Source of the DNA: Phycisphaerales bacterium
Lineage (GTDB): Bacteria > Planctomycetota > Phycisphaerae > Tepidisphaerales > Tepidisphaeraceae
Reading direction: 5' to 3'
Length of the DNA: 64,000 nucleotides
Assembly (NCBI GenBank): GCA_020853095.1
Contig: JADYZN010000040.1
Span: forward strand, 62,001 to 126,000
Positions 43,385 through 51,956 of this stretch are shown here, in pieces. The position numbers were made by a program, and so were the translations under genes. The notes beneath the pieces were generated by a model, which ran no database searches, was not told where the DNA came from, and saw only the letters and a list, made by a program, of their open reading frames with translations. Positions within the stretch are counted from its first letter, which is position 1; each line of letters starts with the position of its first letter.

Positions 43385-44892
43385 GGCGCGGGTCAATGGA
43401 TTATCCACAATGGAAGGCGCCCGCGGAGGATGGTCAGGTGTTGATCTGGCCGTCGCCCGATCGGATTCTTGATCAGACCCGACAAAACAACCGTTTGCTC
43501 AATGGGGCGAAGGCGACCATCCAGGGAATCGCACTGGGAGAGCTTCGTCGTCAACAGCGGCAGTGGCTGGGACATGCGGATGCGGATCGGCCGATCATCG
43601 CCACCGGCCACCAGAGCGAGTTGTACCATCCGGGGGTGTGGGCCAAAAATGCGTTGATCGACGCGGCGGCGGAGCGATTGGGTGGGGATGCGGTTCACAT
43701 CGCGGTGGACAGCGATGAGCCGAAGCATCTGAATTTGCGATGGCCGGGGGGAAACGAGCCGCTGACGGACGATCCCAATCTGCCCACGGCCGCGTGGAGC
43801 GGATTGCTCGAAGGGCCGACGCCGGCCCATCTGGATCACGTGGAGGGGCATCTGCGGCGGTCGGCCGGTGCGTGGGCCTTTGAGTCGACGATGATGATCT
43901 GGCCTTTTCTGCACTCGATGCGGAAACTGGCGATGGAATCGAGCGAGTTGTCGGCCGGGTTGATCAACGCGATGCACCAGTTGGATTGGCAGATGGGGTT
44001 GAAGCACCATGCGCTGGCGGCGGCGCCGGTGTGGGAATCGCCGGCTTACCTGGTGTTTGTCCATCATCTCATGGCGAACGCCGGTGAGTTAGCCGAACAG
44101 TACAACGGGGCGTTGGCCGACTATCGCATCGCCAACCGGATCGGCAATCCCGGCCGGCCGATGCCTGATTTGAAACAACAGGATCAGCGGTGCGAATCCC
44201 CCTTCTGGGTGGATGATCTTGGACAAGGACAGCGCGGGCGGGCGATGCTCCTGCGGGAGGGGGATCGATGGGTGTTGCGGCACGGGGAGGAGGCTTTCGC
44301 GTTCGACCCGCGCAAGGAGGGTTGGAAGGGAGCCGAGGAACTGGCGGGATGGATGCGGGGGGTGCGGTTGCGACTTGCGCCGCGGGCGCTGATGTTGACG
44401 ATGTTTTTTCGGCTGCTGGTGGCGGATCAATTCATCCATGGCATCGGCGGCGGCCAATATGACCAGGTGGCGGACGACCTGATCGCCCGGCATTTCGGCA
44501 TCGAGCCGCCGAAGTTCGCCGTCACCACCGCGACGCTTTATTTCCCGCTGGCGGTGGGACGAAGCCGGGCCTGTCTGCCCTGCATCCGGCAGGAGGGACA
44601 TCGGTTGCGACATGGCATCCTGGGTGAGCGAAAGATGGAGATGGTCCGTACAATCAATGCGCTGCCGCGACGGTCCATGGAACGGGCGGAGGTGTTCAGC
44701 GCGATGCACCGGCGGCTGGATGAATCGGCCCGGGATGGGGAGATCGTGCGGTGGGAGGAGCGTTATCGCCAGGCGCAGGCGGCCGATGTCGAGGATCAGG
44801 GCATTTTCGATCGTGAACTTTTTTATGCCCTGCAGCCGCGCGATCGGCTGGAGGCGCTGATCGACAATTACCGGCGGGCCTTTTCAGGTTGA
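43381..44892 (+). CDS. Conserved-looking protein of unknown function
   Basis: The protein is 503 residues with no recognised family. The block DRPIIATGHQSELYHPGVWAKNALIDAAAERLGGDAVHIAVDSDEPKHLNL is striking: the G-H-Q followed by Lys-Asn and a D/E-rich segment recalls the N-terminal region of BshC-type cysteine-adding enzymes, but the similarity is weak and only by eye. FHGI-like segments (FIHGIGGGQYDQVADDLI) and two cysteines (CLPC) follow. It overlaps the glycosyltransferase stop and is followed by a sugar epimerase-like gene, so it may act on a sugar or sugar-linked compound. Confidence 0.6.
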   Translation: MRRGSMDYPQWKAPAEDGQVLIWPSPDRILDQTRQNNRLLNGAKATIQGIALGELRRQQRQWLGHADADRPIIATGHQSELYHPGVWAKNALIDAAAERLGGDAVHIAVDSDEPKHLNLRWPGGNEPLTDDPNLPTAAWSGLLEGPTPAHLDHVEGHLRRSAGAWAFESTMMIWPFLHSMRKLAMESSELSAGLINAMHQLDWQMGLKHHALAAAPVWESPAYLVFVHHLMANAGELAEQYNGALADYRIANRIGNPGRPMPDLKQQDQRCESPFWVDDLGQGQRGRAMLLREGDRWVLRHGEEAFAFDPRKEGWKGAEELAGWMRGVRLRLAPRALMLTMFFRLLVADQFIHGIGGGQYDQVADDLIARHFGIEPPKFAVTTATLYFPLAVGRSRACLPCIRQEGHRLRHGILGERKMEMVRTINALPRRSMERAEVFSAMHRRLDESARDGEIVRWEERYRQAQAADVEDQGIFDRELFYALQPRDRLEALIDNYRRAFSG

Positions 44893-44899
44893 TGCGGCG

Positions 44900-45748
44900 A
44901 TGAAACTGGCTTTTTCCACCAATGCGTACACGCTCCATTCGCTGGAGCGGGCGATCGAGGGAATCGCCGAGGCCGGTTTTGAAGGGGTGGAAATTCTGGC
45001 GGATGTTCCCCACCTGTGGCCGGGGTCGGCCGATGCGAAAGAGGTGGCGGCGATCCGCCGGCAACTGGAGCGGCTGAAACTTCAGGTCAGCAACCTCAAC
45101 GCCAATTGCTCGTTCGGGTATTGGAAGGATGCCCCGCCGGAGCCTTATTTTGAGCCGAGCCTGATTTCACCCGATCCGCGCCATCGCGCGGACCGGATCG
45201 GGCTGATTCACAGGACGCTGGAGCTGGCGCGCGAATTGGGATCGGCCAACATCAGCATCACCAGCGGCAGGATGCTCGGCGGAATGCCGCCGGATTTGGC
45301 GGCCGGACAGTTCATCGAGTCCATCAGGCCGATCCTGGATCACGCCGAACGATTGAAGATCGACGTGGGAATCGAATGCGAGCCGGGGTTGTTCATCGAA
45401 TATGTGGCGGAACTGCGTGACTGGATCGAGCGGCTGAACCATCCCCGCCTGGGGGCGAATCTGGACGTGGGGCATTGCCAGGTGATCGGGGAGGAGGTCG
45501 CCGGAGCGGTGTCCATCCTGGGCGGACGAATCTGGAACCTGCACGTGGAGGACATTCCCGGCCGCAAACATTATCACCTGATCCCCGGCCATGGCACGAT
45601 GGACTGGGCGGGGCTGGTCAAGGCGTTGCGGGGGATTGGATACGATCGCTTTTTAACCGTCGAGTTGTACACCTGCACGCGCAACCCGCAGGCCGCGGCG
45701 GTGGAGAGCCATCAATTTCTCAGTCGACAGGTGCGCGGCCATGGATGA
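44900..45748 (+). CDS. Sugar phosphate isomerase/epimerase family protein (AP endonuclease 2-like TIM barrel)
   Basis: The 282-residue TIM barrel begins MKLAFSTNAYTLHSLERAIEGIAEAGFEGVEIL. Metal-binding residues are seen at the barrel's C-terminal end: GIECEPG, LGANLDVGHC, LHVEDI, IPGHGTMDW and the closing TVELYT. The substrate cannot be inferred. It lies 7 bases after the previous gene and overlaps the next by 8 bases, so it is part of the 42641-45998 operon. Confidence 0.85.
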   Translation: MKLAFSTNAYTLHSLERAIEGIAEAGFEGVEILADVPHLWPGSADAKEVAAIRRQLERLKLQVSNLNANCSFGYWKDAPPEPYFEPSLISPDPRHRADRIGLIHRTLELARELGSANISITSGRMLGGMPPDLAAGQFIESIRPILDHAERLKIDVGIECEPGLFIEYVAELRDWIERLNHPRLGANLDVGHCQVIGEEVAGAVSILGGRIWNLHVEDIPGRKHYHLIPGHGTMDWAGLVKALRGIGYDRFLTVELYTCTRNPQAAAVESHQFLSRQVRGHG

Positions 45749-45998
45749 ACTGATTTTATACGGCAAGCCGGGTTGTCACCTGTGTGACGTGATGAAGGAA
45801 GTCGTTCAGGAGGTTGCAAAAAGCCGGCCATTGAGGCTGCTGGTGAAAAACATCCTCGACGATCCTGAAATTTATCAGCGATACCGATACGACATCCCGG
45901 TGTTGCTGGTCAACGGGCGGGAAATCGTCCGGCATCGAGTGACCGTGGGGCAGATCGAGTCGGCGCTGGGGGTGGGGGCGGATCACACGGGGGCGTGA
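45741..45998 (+). CDS. Glutaredoxin-like protein (DUF836 family)
   Basis: The protein is 85 residues with a thioredoxin fold. The active-site motif is [12 protein letters not shown] (C-x-x-C), followed by the cis-Pro segment [18 protein letters not shown]. It is a small redox protein, likely cytoplasmic. It overlaps the end of the epimerase-like gene and is the last gene of its operon. Its partner is not evident. Confidence 0.85.
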   Translation: MDELILYGKPGCHLCDVMKEVVQEVAKSRPLRLLVKNILDDPEIYQRYRYDIPVLLVNGREIVRHRVTVGQIESALGVGADHTGA

Positions 45999-46011
45999 AC
46001 AAGTTGGGCGC

Positions 46012-46040
46012 TTACATCAAAACGCTCTGGCGTTTATAGT
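46012..46040 (+). promoter_or_regulatory. Promoter of leuS giving a leaderless mRNA
   Basis: TTACAT (46012-46017) and TATAGT (46035-46040) are 17 bases apart. The ATG follows after 7 bases with no Shine-Dalgarno sequence. The spacer contains AACGC-TCTG-GCGTT, a 5-bp inverted repeat. Confidence 0.6.
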
Positions 46041-46047
46041 CTGTTGC

Positions 46048-48912
46048 ATGGCATACAATTTCACCGCCATCGAGAAAAAATGGCAGCGGTACTGGCTTGA
46101 GAACAAGACTTTCGCGGCGCTGGACCCGGCCGAGGCGGGCGGAATGTCCAAGGCGTACGTGTTGGACATGTTCCCCTATCCCAGCGGGTCGGGGTTGCAT
46201 GTGGGGCATCCCGAAGGATACACGGCGACGGACATCATCTCGCGTTATCTGCGGATGAAGGGGGTCAACGTGCTGCATCCGATGGGTTGGGATGCGTTTG
46301 GATTGCCGGCCGAACAGTACGCGATCAAGACCAACACCCATCCCCGACAGACGACCGAGCGGAACATCGGGAATTTCCGCCGGCAGATTCAGATGCTGGG
46401 CCTCAGTTACGACTGGGACCGCGAGGTGGACACCACCGACCCGGATTATTACCGCTGGACGCAGTGGATATTCCTGCAACTGTTCAACAGTTATTTTGAC
46501 CCGGTTGATCAGAAGGCCCGGCCGATCAAGCACCTGTTGCAGGAACTGATGAACGAAAACCTGGTCGTCGCCCCCGATGGGAGCGTGGTCCTGAACCCGA
46601 CGCAGGAGGGGATGGAGAGTATCGCCGGCGAGATGCGGATCGAACGGCTGTGGCGCGAATTGCCCGCCGATGAACAGCGGGACGTGATCGACGCCCAGCG
46701 GCTGGCCTACATGGACGAGATTCCGGTCAACTGGTGTCCGGGGCTGGGGACGGTGTTGTCCAACGAGGAGGTGATCGACGGCAAGAGCGAAGTGGGCGGG
46801 TTCGCGGTGGAGCGCCGGCCGATGCGGCAGTGGATGCTGCGGATCACGGCCTATGCCGACCGTCTCTTGGCGGATCTGAACCTGCTGGAATGGCCCGAAT
46901 CGCTCAAGGAGATGCAGCGAAACTGGATCGGCAAAAGCGTCGGGGCGGAGGTGGATTTTGAGATGGACGGGGATGAGGACCTGGCGGTGAGTGTCTTCAC
47001 GACCCGGCCGGACACGCTGTACGGCGCAACCTACATGGTGTTGGCGCCGGAACACCCGCTGGTGGATCGCATCACGCCGGCGGATCGCAGGGAAGCGGTC
47101 GAGTCGTACCGAAGGATGATCGCCGCGCGCAGCGACCGGGAACGCATGGCGGATGGCAAACAAAAAACCGGCGTTTTCACGGGGGCGCACGCCGTCAATC
47201 CGGTCAACGGTGAAAAGATTCCGGTTTACATCGCCGATTACGTTTTGATGGGATACGGGACCGGCGCGATCATGGCCGTGCCGGCGCACGATGAACGCGA
47301 TTTTGATTTCGCCAGGGCGAACAACCTGCCGATCCGGCCGGTGGTCAAGCCGGCCGATGGATCGACGCCGCCGGCCGACCGGGCGTTTGTCGGCGAAGGG
47401 ATCGCGATCCATTCGGATGTGATCAACGGTCTTCCGACGGCCCAAGCGAAGGAAAAAATCATCGCCGTGCTGGATGGCGAGGGGACGGCGCACCGATCGG
47501 TCAATTACAAGCTGCGGGACTGGCTGTTTTCGCGGCAGCGTTACTGGGGCGAGCCGTTTCCGATCCTGCTGGACAAGGAGGGCCGCGCGGTGGCGATTGA
47601 TGAATCGGAGCTGCCGCTGCGGTTGCCGGAGATGGATGATTTCAAGCCCACCGGAACGCCCGAACCTCCGTTGAGCAAGGCGGCCGACTGGCTGAACGTT
47701 CAGCGTGATGGACAGACCTACACCCGCGAAACCAACACCATGCCGCAGTGGGCCGGTTCGTGCTGGTATTACCTGCGATACATCGATCCGCACAACAAGG
47801 ATCGCTTTGTCGATCCGGACAAGGAGCGATATTGGATGCCGGTGGATCTGTATGTCGGCGGGGTTGAACACGCGGTGTTGCATCTGCTGTACGCCCGCTT
47901 CTGGCACAAGGTCCTGTTTGACCTTGGGCACGTCAGCTCCAACGAGCCGTTCGCCCGGCTGGTGAACCAGGGATTGATCCTGGGGGAGACCGAGTACCAC
48001 GTCTTTGAGAGCGCATCCGGTTCGCCGGTCAGCGCGGCCGAGGCGAGGAACATCGGCGAGGAGAACACCGGATCGGGCATCCAACTGGTCGCGTATCGCA
48101 AAAATGGCGACGAAAAGCTGATCGGCCGTCGGCTGGATGAGGCGGAGGTGGAAAAAGTGGCCGATGGATACGTGCTGCGGGACAACCCGGCCATCCGCGT
48201 GGACGTTCGCAGTTTCAAGATGTCCAAGTCGCGCGGCAATGTGGTCAACCCGGATCAGATCGTGGGGGACTACGGGGCCGATTGTTTTCGACTGTATGAG
48301 ATGTACATGGGGCCGCTGGAGGCGCAAAAGCCGTGGAACACGCGGGACATCGTCGGGATGTCGCGGTTTCTCAACGCGGCCTGGCGAAACCTGGTCGGCG
48401 ACGATGAACCGGCCGGTTCGGCCGTGCGGATCGTCGATTCGGCCATCCCCGATGACCTGAATCGGCAGATGCACCGGACGATCAGGAAGGTGGGCGAGGA
48501 CATCGCCGCCCTGCGGTTCAACACCGCCATCGCCGAACTGATCAAGCTGAACAACGACATGGGAAAACTGACGGCCGTGCCACGCGAACTGGCGGAGAAT
48601 TTCACGCTGCTGCTGGCTCCTTTCGCGCCGCACATCGCCGAGGAATTGTGGCAGCGGCTGGGCCATCACAAGAGCCTGGCCCGGCGGCCCTGGCCGACGT
48701 TTGATGAATCGAAGCTGGCGGAATCGACGATGGAGCTTCCGGTGCAGGTGAATGGAAAACTGCGCGACAGGATCAGCGTCCCGGCCGATGCGGATGAACA
48801 AACCATTCTCGCGGCGGCCGCCAAATCGGAGAAGGTTCAACCCTGGCTGGCGGGCAAAACCCTCCGTAAGCAGTTGTACGTGCCGGGGAAACTGGTAAAT
48901 TTCGTGGTGTAA
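46048..48912 (+). CDS. leuS: Leucyl-tRNA synthetase
   Basis: This 954-residue class I synthetase charges tRNA-Leu and edits misacylated tRNA. The HIGH region is [19 protein letters not shown], the editing domain (CP1) spans about 230-430 with [20 protein letters not shown], and the KMSKS loop is [14 protein letters not shown]. It is longer than the bacterial average of about 860. An insert between the catalytic core and KMSKS (around [25 protein letters not shown] to [13 protein letters not shown]) accounts for much of it. The start codon lies 7 bases after a -10 box. Confidence 0.97.
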   Translation: MAYNFTAIEKKWQRYWLENKTFAALDPAEAGGMSKAYVLDMFPYPSGSGLHVGHPEGYTATDIISRYLRMKGVNVLHPMGWDAFGLPAEQYAIKTNTHPRQTTERNIGNFRRQIQMLGLSYDWDREVDTTDPDYYRWTQWIFLQLFNSYFDPVDQKARPIKHLLQELMNENLVVAPDGSVVLNPTQEGMESIAGEMRIERLWRELPADEQRDVIDAQRLAYMDEIPVNWCPGLGTVLSNEEVIDGKSEVGGFAVERRPMRQWMLRITAYADRLLADLNLLEWPESLKEMQRNWIGKSVGAEVDFEMDGDEDLAVSVFTTRPDTLYGATYMVLAPEHPLVDRITPADRREAVESYRRMIAARSDRERMADGKQKTGVFTGAHAVNPVNGEKIPVYIADYVLMGYGTGAIMAVPAHDERDFDFARANNLPIRPVVKPADGSTPPADRAFVGEGIAIHSDVINGLPTAQAKEKIIAVLDGEGTAHRSVNYKLRDWLFSRQRYWGEPFPILLDKEGRAVAIDESELPLRLPEMDDFKPTGTPEPPLSKAADWLNVQRDGQTYTRETNTMPQWAGSCWYYLRYIDPHNKDRFVDPDKERYWMPVDLYVGGVEHAVLHLLYARFWHKVLFDLGHVSSNEPFARLVNQGLILGETEYHVFESASGSPVSAAEARNIGEENTGSGIQLVAYRKNGDEKLIGRRLDEAEVEKVADGYVLRDNPAIRVDVRSFKMSKSRGNVVNPDQIVGDYGADCFRLYEMYMGPLEAQKPWNTRDIVGMSRFLNAAWRNLVGDDEPAGSAVRIVDSAIPDDLNRQMHRTIRKVGEDIAALRFNTAIAELIKLNNDMGKLTAVPRELAENFTLLLAPFAPHIAEELWQRLGHHKSLARRPWPTFDESKLAESTMELPVQVNGKLRDRISVPADADEQTILAAAAKSEKVQPWLAGKTLRKQLYVPGKLVNFVV

Positions 48913-48959
48913 ATCCGGCCGGGCCGCCACCCGCCAACGATGTGCGGTGGAATCGTGCC

Positions 48960-49499
48960 TTACAGGGTCTCCACGCGGATGTTGGTGTTGGTGTAGATGC
49001 AGAGTTCGCCGGCGATTTTCAACGCCGATTCGACGATTTGCCGGGCGTCCAGCGCCGAATGCTGGAGCAGCGCCTTGGCGGCCGATCCGGCATAGGGGCC
49101 GCCGGAACCGATGCCGATGATCCCATCGGTCGGCTCGATGACATCTCCCGCGCCGCTGACGATCAGGCTGACGTTTTGATCGGCGACCGCCAGCATCGCC
49201 TCGAGCCGCCGCAAGACCCGGTCGGTGCGCCATTCCTTGGCCAGCTCGATGACGGCCCGGCGGGTGTTGTCGGGAAATTCGCCCAGCCGTTTTTCAAAGC
49301 GTTCCAGCAGCGCGAATGCATCGGCGGCGCTGCCGGCGAAACCGGTCAGGACCTTGCCGCCGGCGAGCCTGCGGATTTTCACCGCATCGGCCTTGGCGAC
49401 GACCTGTCCGAGGGTGACTTGCCCATCGCCTCCGAGGGCGACCTGTCCGTTTCGTCGAACGCTCAAAATCGTGGTGGATCTCGCGGGAAGTTGTGCCAT
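48960..49499 (-). CDS. hslV: ATP-dependent protease proteolytic subunit HslV
   Basis: This is the threonine protease core of the HslVU complex, 179 residues. The mature N-terminal threonine should be Thr9, in [26 protein letters not shown], preceded by an 8-residue propeptide (MAQLPARS). [22 protein letters not shown] and [16 protein letters not shown] are family blocks. Most HslV proteins start with Met-Thr, so the propeptide is longer than usual. hslU is not adjacent. A promoter with the start codon next to its transcript end lies upstream. Confidence 0.93.
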   Translation of the reverse strand: MAQLPARSTTILSVRRNGQVALGGDGQVTLGQVVAKADAVKIRRLAGGKVLTGFAGSAADAFALLERFEKRLGEFPDNTRRAVIELAKEWRTDRVLRRLEAMLAVADQNVSLIVSGAGDVIEPTDGIIGIGSGGPYAGSAAKALLQHSALDARQIVESALKIAGELCIYTNTNIRVETL

Positions 49500-49507
49500 G
49501 GGGTAGA

Positions 49508-49536
49508 CTCATACCGGTTCGGGCGCACCGGATCAA
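49508..49536 (-). promoter_or_regulatory. Promoter of hslV giving a leaderless mRNA
   Basis: On the minus strand TTGATC (49531-49536) and TATGAG (49508-49513) are 17 bases apart, with 8 bases to the hslV ATG. No Shine-Dalgarno sequence is present. Confidence 0.5.
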
Positions 49537-49557
49537 GCCACAGCGGGGCAAATTGGC

Positions 49558-51837
49558 ATGTCGGACGATTCATCTATCGTATTCCAAAACCCCCGCCTGC
49601 TCGTTGCGGGGGTGGCGCTGGGCCTGGCGATCGTGGCGATCTTTTTGTTGCGACGAAGAAGATTGCCGGTCCGGAGCGTCACCCTGGGGTTGGCCGGGTT
49701 GGTGTTGTTGTGCCTGGGGGCGGGCGGGATTTCGTTGAAATGGGCCGGCCAACCCGCCATTGTGGTGATGGTGGACCTGTCCCCCAGCACGCGCACGGCC
49801 CGATATCGGGATGTTTCTTTTCTGCGTCAACGGGTGGATCAACTGCTGGGGAGCCAGCCCCATCGATTCATCCGGTTTTCGGGTCACAACATCGAGGGTC
49901 CGTTGGATCGGCCCGCCGGCGAGTTGGTGGAGATGGAGTCCGATCGGACGATTTTCGACCCGCCGGCCGATGGATCCGCGGTGTTGCTGTTCAGTGATGG
50001 GCAATTTGAATTGCCTTCCATCACGCCGAAGGTTTTCCCCGTGGTCGATCCCAACCTGCAATCCCCGGCCGATGCGGCGGTGATGGAGATGGACCGGCTG
50101 GCGGACCGCGCGGGGGTGCGGACAAGCGTGCGCGGCGCACCACGGCTTTTGCACGTTGATGAGCGGATGCAAACCATCAACCCACCCGGATGGATGGTCA
50201 TGGCGATGCCGGCGGGAGATTCTCCGGTGGTGGCGTGGTTTGAGAAGGCCGATGCCTGGCCGCAGAACGATCGGATGGAATTGTGGCCGATGCGGGAGAT
50301 GGAGCAGTGGTGGTGGGTGGGAGAGGGAGCGCCAACGGGTTGGCGGACGTTTTCCGCCGAACAGTTGCCCATCGCCGCGGCGGATTATCTTCATCCATCC
50401 GTGATCGTTCTGAACAACGTGCCGGCGGATCGATTGACCGATGCGCAACAGCGGCGGCTGGAACAGTACGTGCGAGATCTGGGGGGCGCCCTGCTCATCG
50501 TCGGGGGGGATCAATCCTTCTCGGCCGGCGGATCGATCGGAAGTAGATTGGAGGAATTGTCTCCCCTGTCGAGCCAACCACCCCGCCCGACGGTTCATTG
50601 GATTCTTCTGGCCGATGCCAGCGGATCCATGGCACAACCGGTCGCGGGTACGACGCGATGGGAGATCGCCCGCGCGGCGATGCGGGAAGTGATCAGTCAA
50701 CTGCCGCCGGAGGATCTGCTGAGCATCGGCTCGTTTTCGGATCGCGTGACGTGGTGGTCGACCGGAAAAAGCGTCCGCCAAACCCACTGGCCGGTTGATC
50801 ATGTCACGCCCCATGGACCGACAAACCTGACCGCCGTGCTGGATGGGCTGGGGGAGGAATTGAAAGATGGATTGCCCAAACAATTATTGTTGTTGACCGA
50901 TGGGCAGGCCCCCCCGCCGGATGGACGAAAACTCATCGAATCGTATCGGAAGGCGGATTTGCACTTTCATCTCCTGGCGCTGGGCCCGGGCGAGGCGGTG
51001 GAGGTGTTGCGGGAGGTGGCCAGGGCAACGGGCGGGTCGGTGGTGGAGCAGTTTGACGCACAGCGGTGGGTGCGATCGGCCCGCGATTGGTTGCGCGGGG
51101 TGATGGCCGGCGGGGTTTCCCATCGACCCGTGAAGATGAAATGGATCGGGCCGGCGGGATCGGGCGATTGGTATGATGCTCGAATCTCAACGTGGAATCG
51201 CGCCTGGTTGAAACCGCGGGCGGATTTGTGGGGTAAGACAACCGGCGATGCGCAGGAGAACCCCCTGGCAGCGCATTGGAACCTGGGATTGGGACAGGTG
51301 ACGGCGCTGGCCTTCGCTGCGCCCAATGAAATGACTTCTGCCCTCGCGCATCAGGTGGCCGGCCGGCCTCGAGATCCGCATTGGAAGGTCCGGTGGAACA
51401 TCGGACCGGAAGTGGAAGTGAGCGTTGAATCCACCGGCGAACCATTCATCAATGCGGCGGCGATGAAACTTCGCATCGCGGGGCAGGATGAACACGAGCC
51501 TGAGCGGACCATTACGATTCCGCAGACCTCTCCGGGCCGATACGCGCTGCGGTTTGATGCGCCCCGGAGCGCCTCTTATGCGGCCGTCGAGATCGGTGGC
51601 CGGTTGGTGGATCGCCGGGCGCTGGCGGGGATGTACGCGCTGGAATATGCGGCCATCGGCAACAACCTCACGGCTCTGCGCGCACTGGCGGATCGGTCCG
51701 GCGGACGGTTGATCGAACCGGCGGATCGATCGCAACTGGACCTTGCGGGGAATGAACGAACCCTTCCGCTGCGCAGCGCGGTTGTTTTTGTCGGCGCCAT
51801 GCTGGTGCTGGGCGCGGCGGCATTCGGGCGGAAATAA
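49558..51837 (+). CDS. Membrane protein with von Willebrand A domain
   Basis: The protein is 759 residues. Two N-terminal membrane helices (about 13-30 and 40-58) are followed by a short VWA-like stretch (IVVMVDLSPSTRTARY), a glutamine-amidotransferase-like segment (LGGALLIVGGDQSFSAGG) and a full VWA domain with the metal-site motif LLADASGSM and later LLLLTDGQ. A last hydrophobic helix (SAVVFVGAMLVLGAAAFG) ends the protein. This is the layout of large BatA/YegE-like membrane VWA proteins of planctomycetes. Its role is unknown. It is divergent from hslV across 58 bases. Confidence 0.8.
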   Translation: MSDDSSIVFQNPRLLVAGVALGLAIVAIFLLRRRRLPVRSVTLGLAGLVLLCLGAGGISLKWAGQPAIVVMVDLSPSTRTARYRDVSFLRQRVDQLLGSQPHRFIRFSGHNIEGPLDRPAGELVEMESDRTIFDPPADGSAVLLFSDGQFELPSITPKVFPVVDPNLQSPADAAVMEMDRLADRAGVRTSVRGAPRLLHVDERMQTINPPGWMVMAMPAGDSPVVAWFEKADAWPQNDRMELWPMREMEQWWWVGEGAPTGWRTFSAEQLPIAAADYLHPSVIVLNNVPADRLTDAQQRRLEQYVRDLGGALLIVGGDQSFSAGGSIGSRLEELSPLSSQPPRPTVHWILLADASGSMAQPVAGTTRWEIARAAMREVISQLPPEDLLSIGSFSDRVTWWSTGKSVRQTHWPVDHVTPHGPTNLTAVLDGLGEELKDGLPKQLLLLTDGQAPPPDGRKLIESYRKADLHFHLLALGPGEAVEVLREVARATGGSVVEQFDAQRWVRSARDWLRGVMAGGVSHRPVKMKWIGPAGSGDWYDARISTWNRAWLKPRADLWGKTTGDAQENPLAAHWNLGLGQVTALAFAAPNEMTSALAHQVAGRPRDPHWKVRWNIGPEVEVSVESTGEPFINAAAMKLRIAGQDEHEPERTITIPQTSPGRYALRFDAPRSASYAAVEIGGRLVDRRALAGMYALEYAAIGNNLTALRALADRSGGRLIEPADRSQLDLAGNERTLPLRSAVVFVGAMLVLGAAAFGRK

Positions 51838-51956
51838 TTGTGCAAATCAGTCATTTGGCGGGTTGTCAGACCATCGCATCGGGGATAAGGTGCGGTTGAA
51901 GAGGTGGGGCTTGTCGGCAGCTCAATCCCGCATCGCGGTTTTTCCATCAAGAGGCC

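Noticed and set aside
46012-49233. A 1073-residue open frame on the minus strand
   Set aside because: It is antisense to leuS. Its composition, rich in His, Arg and Pro, is that of a GC-rich shadow frame.
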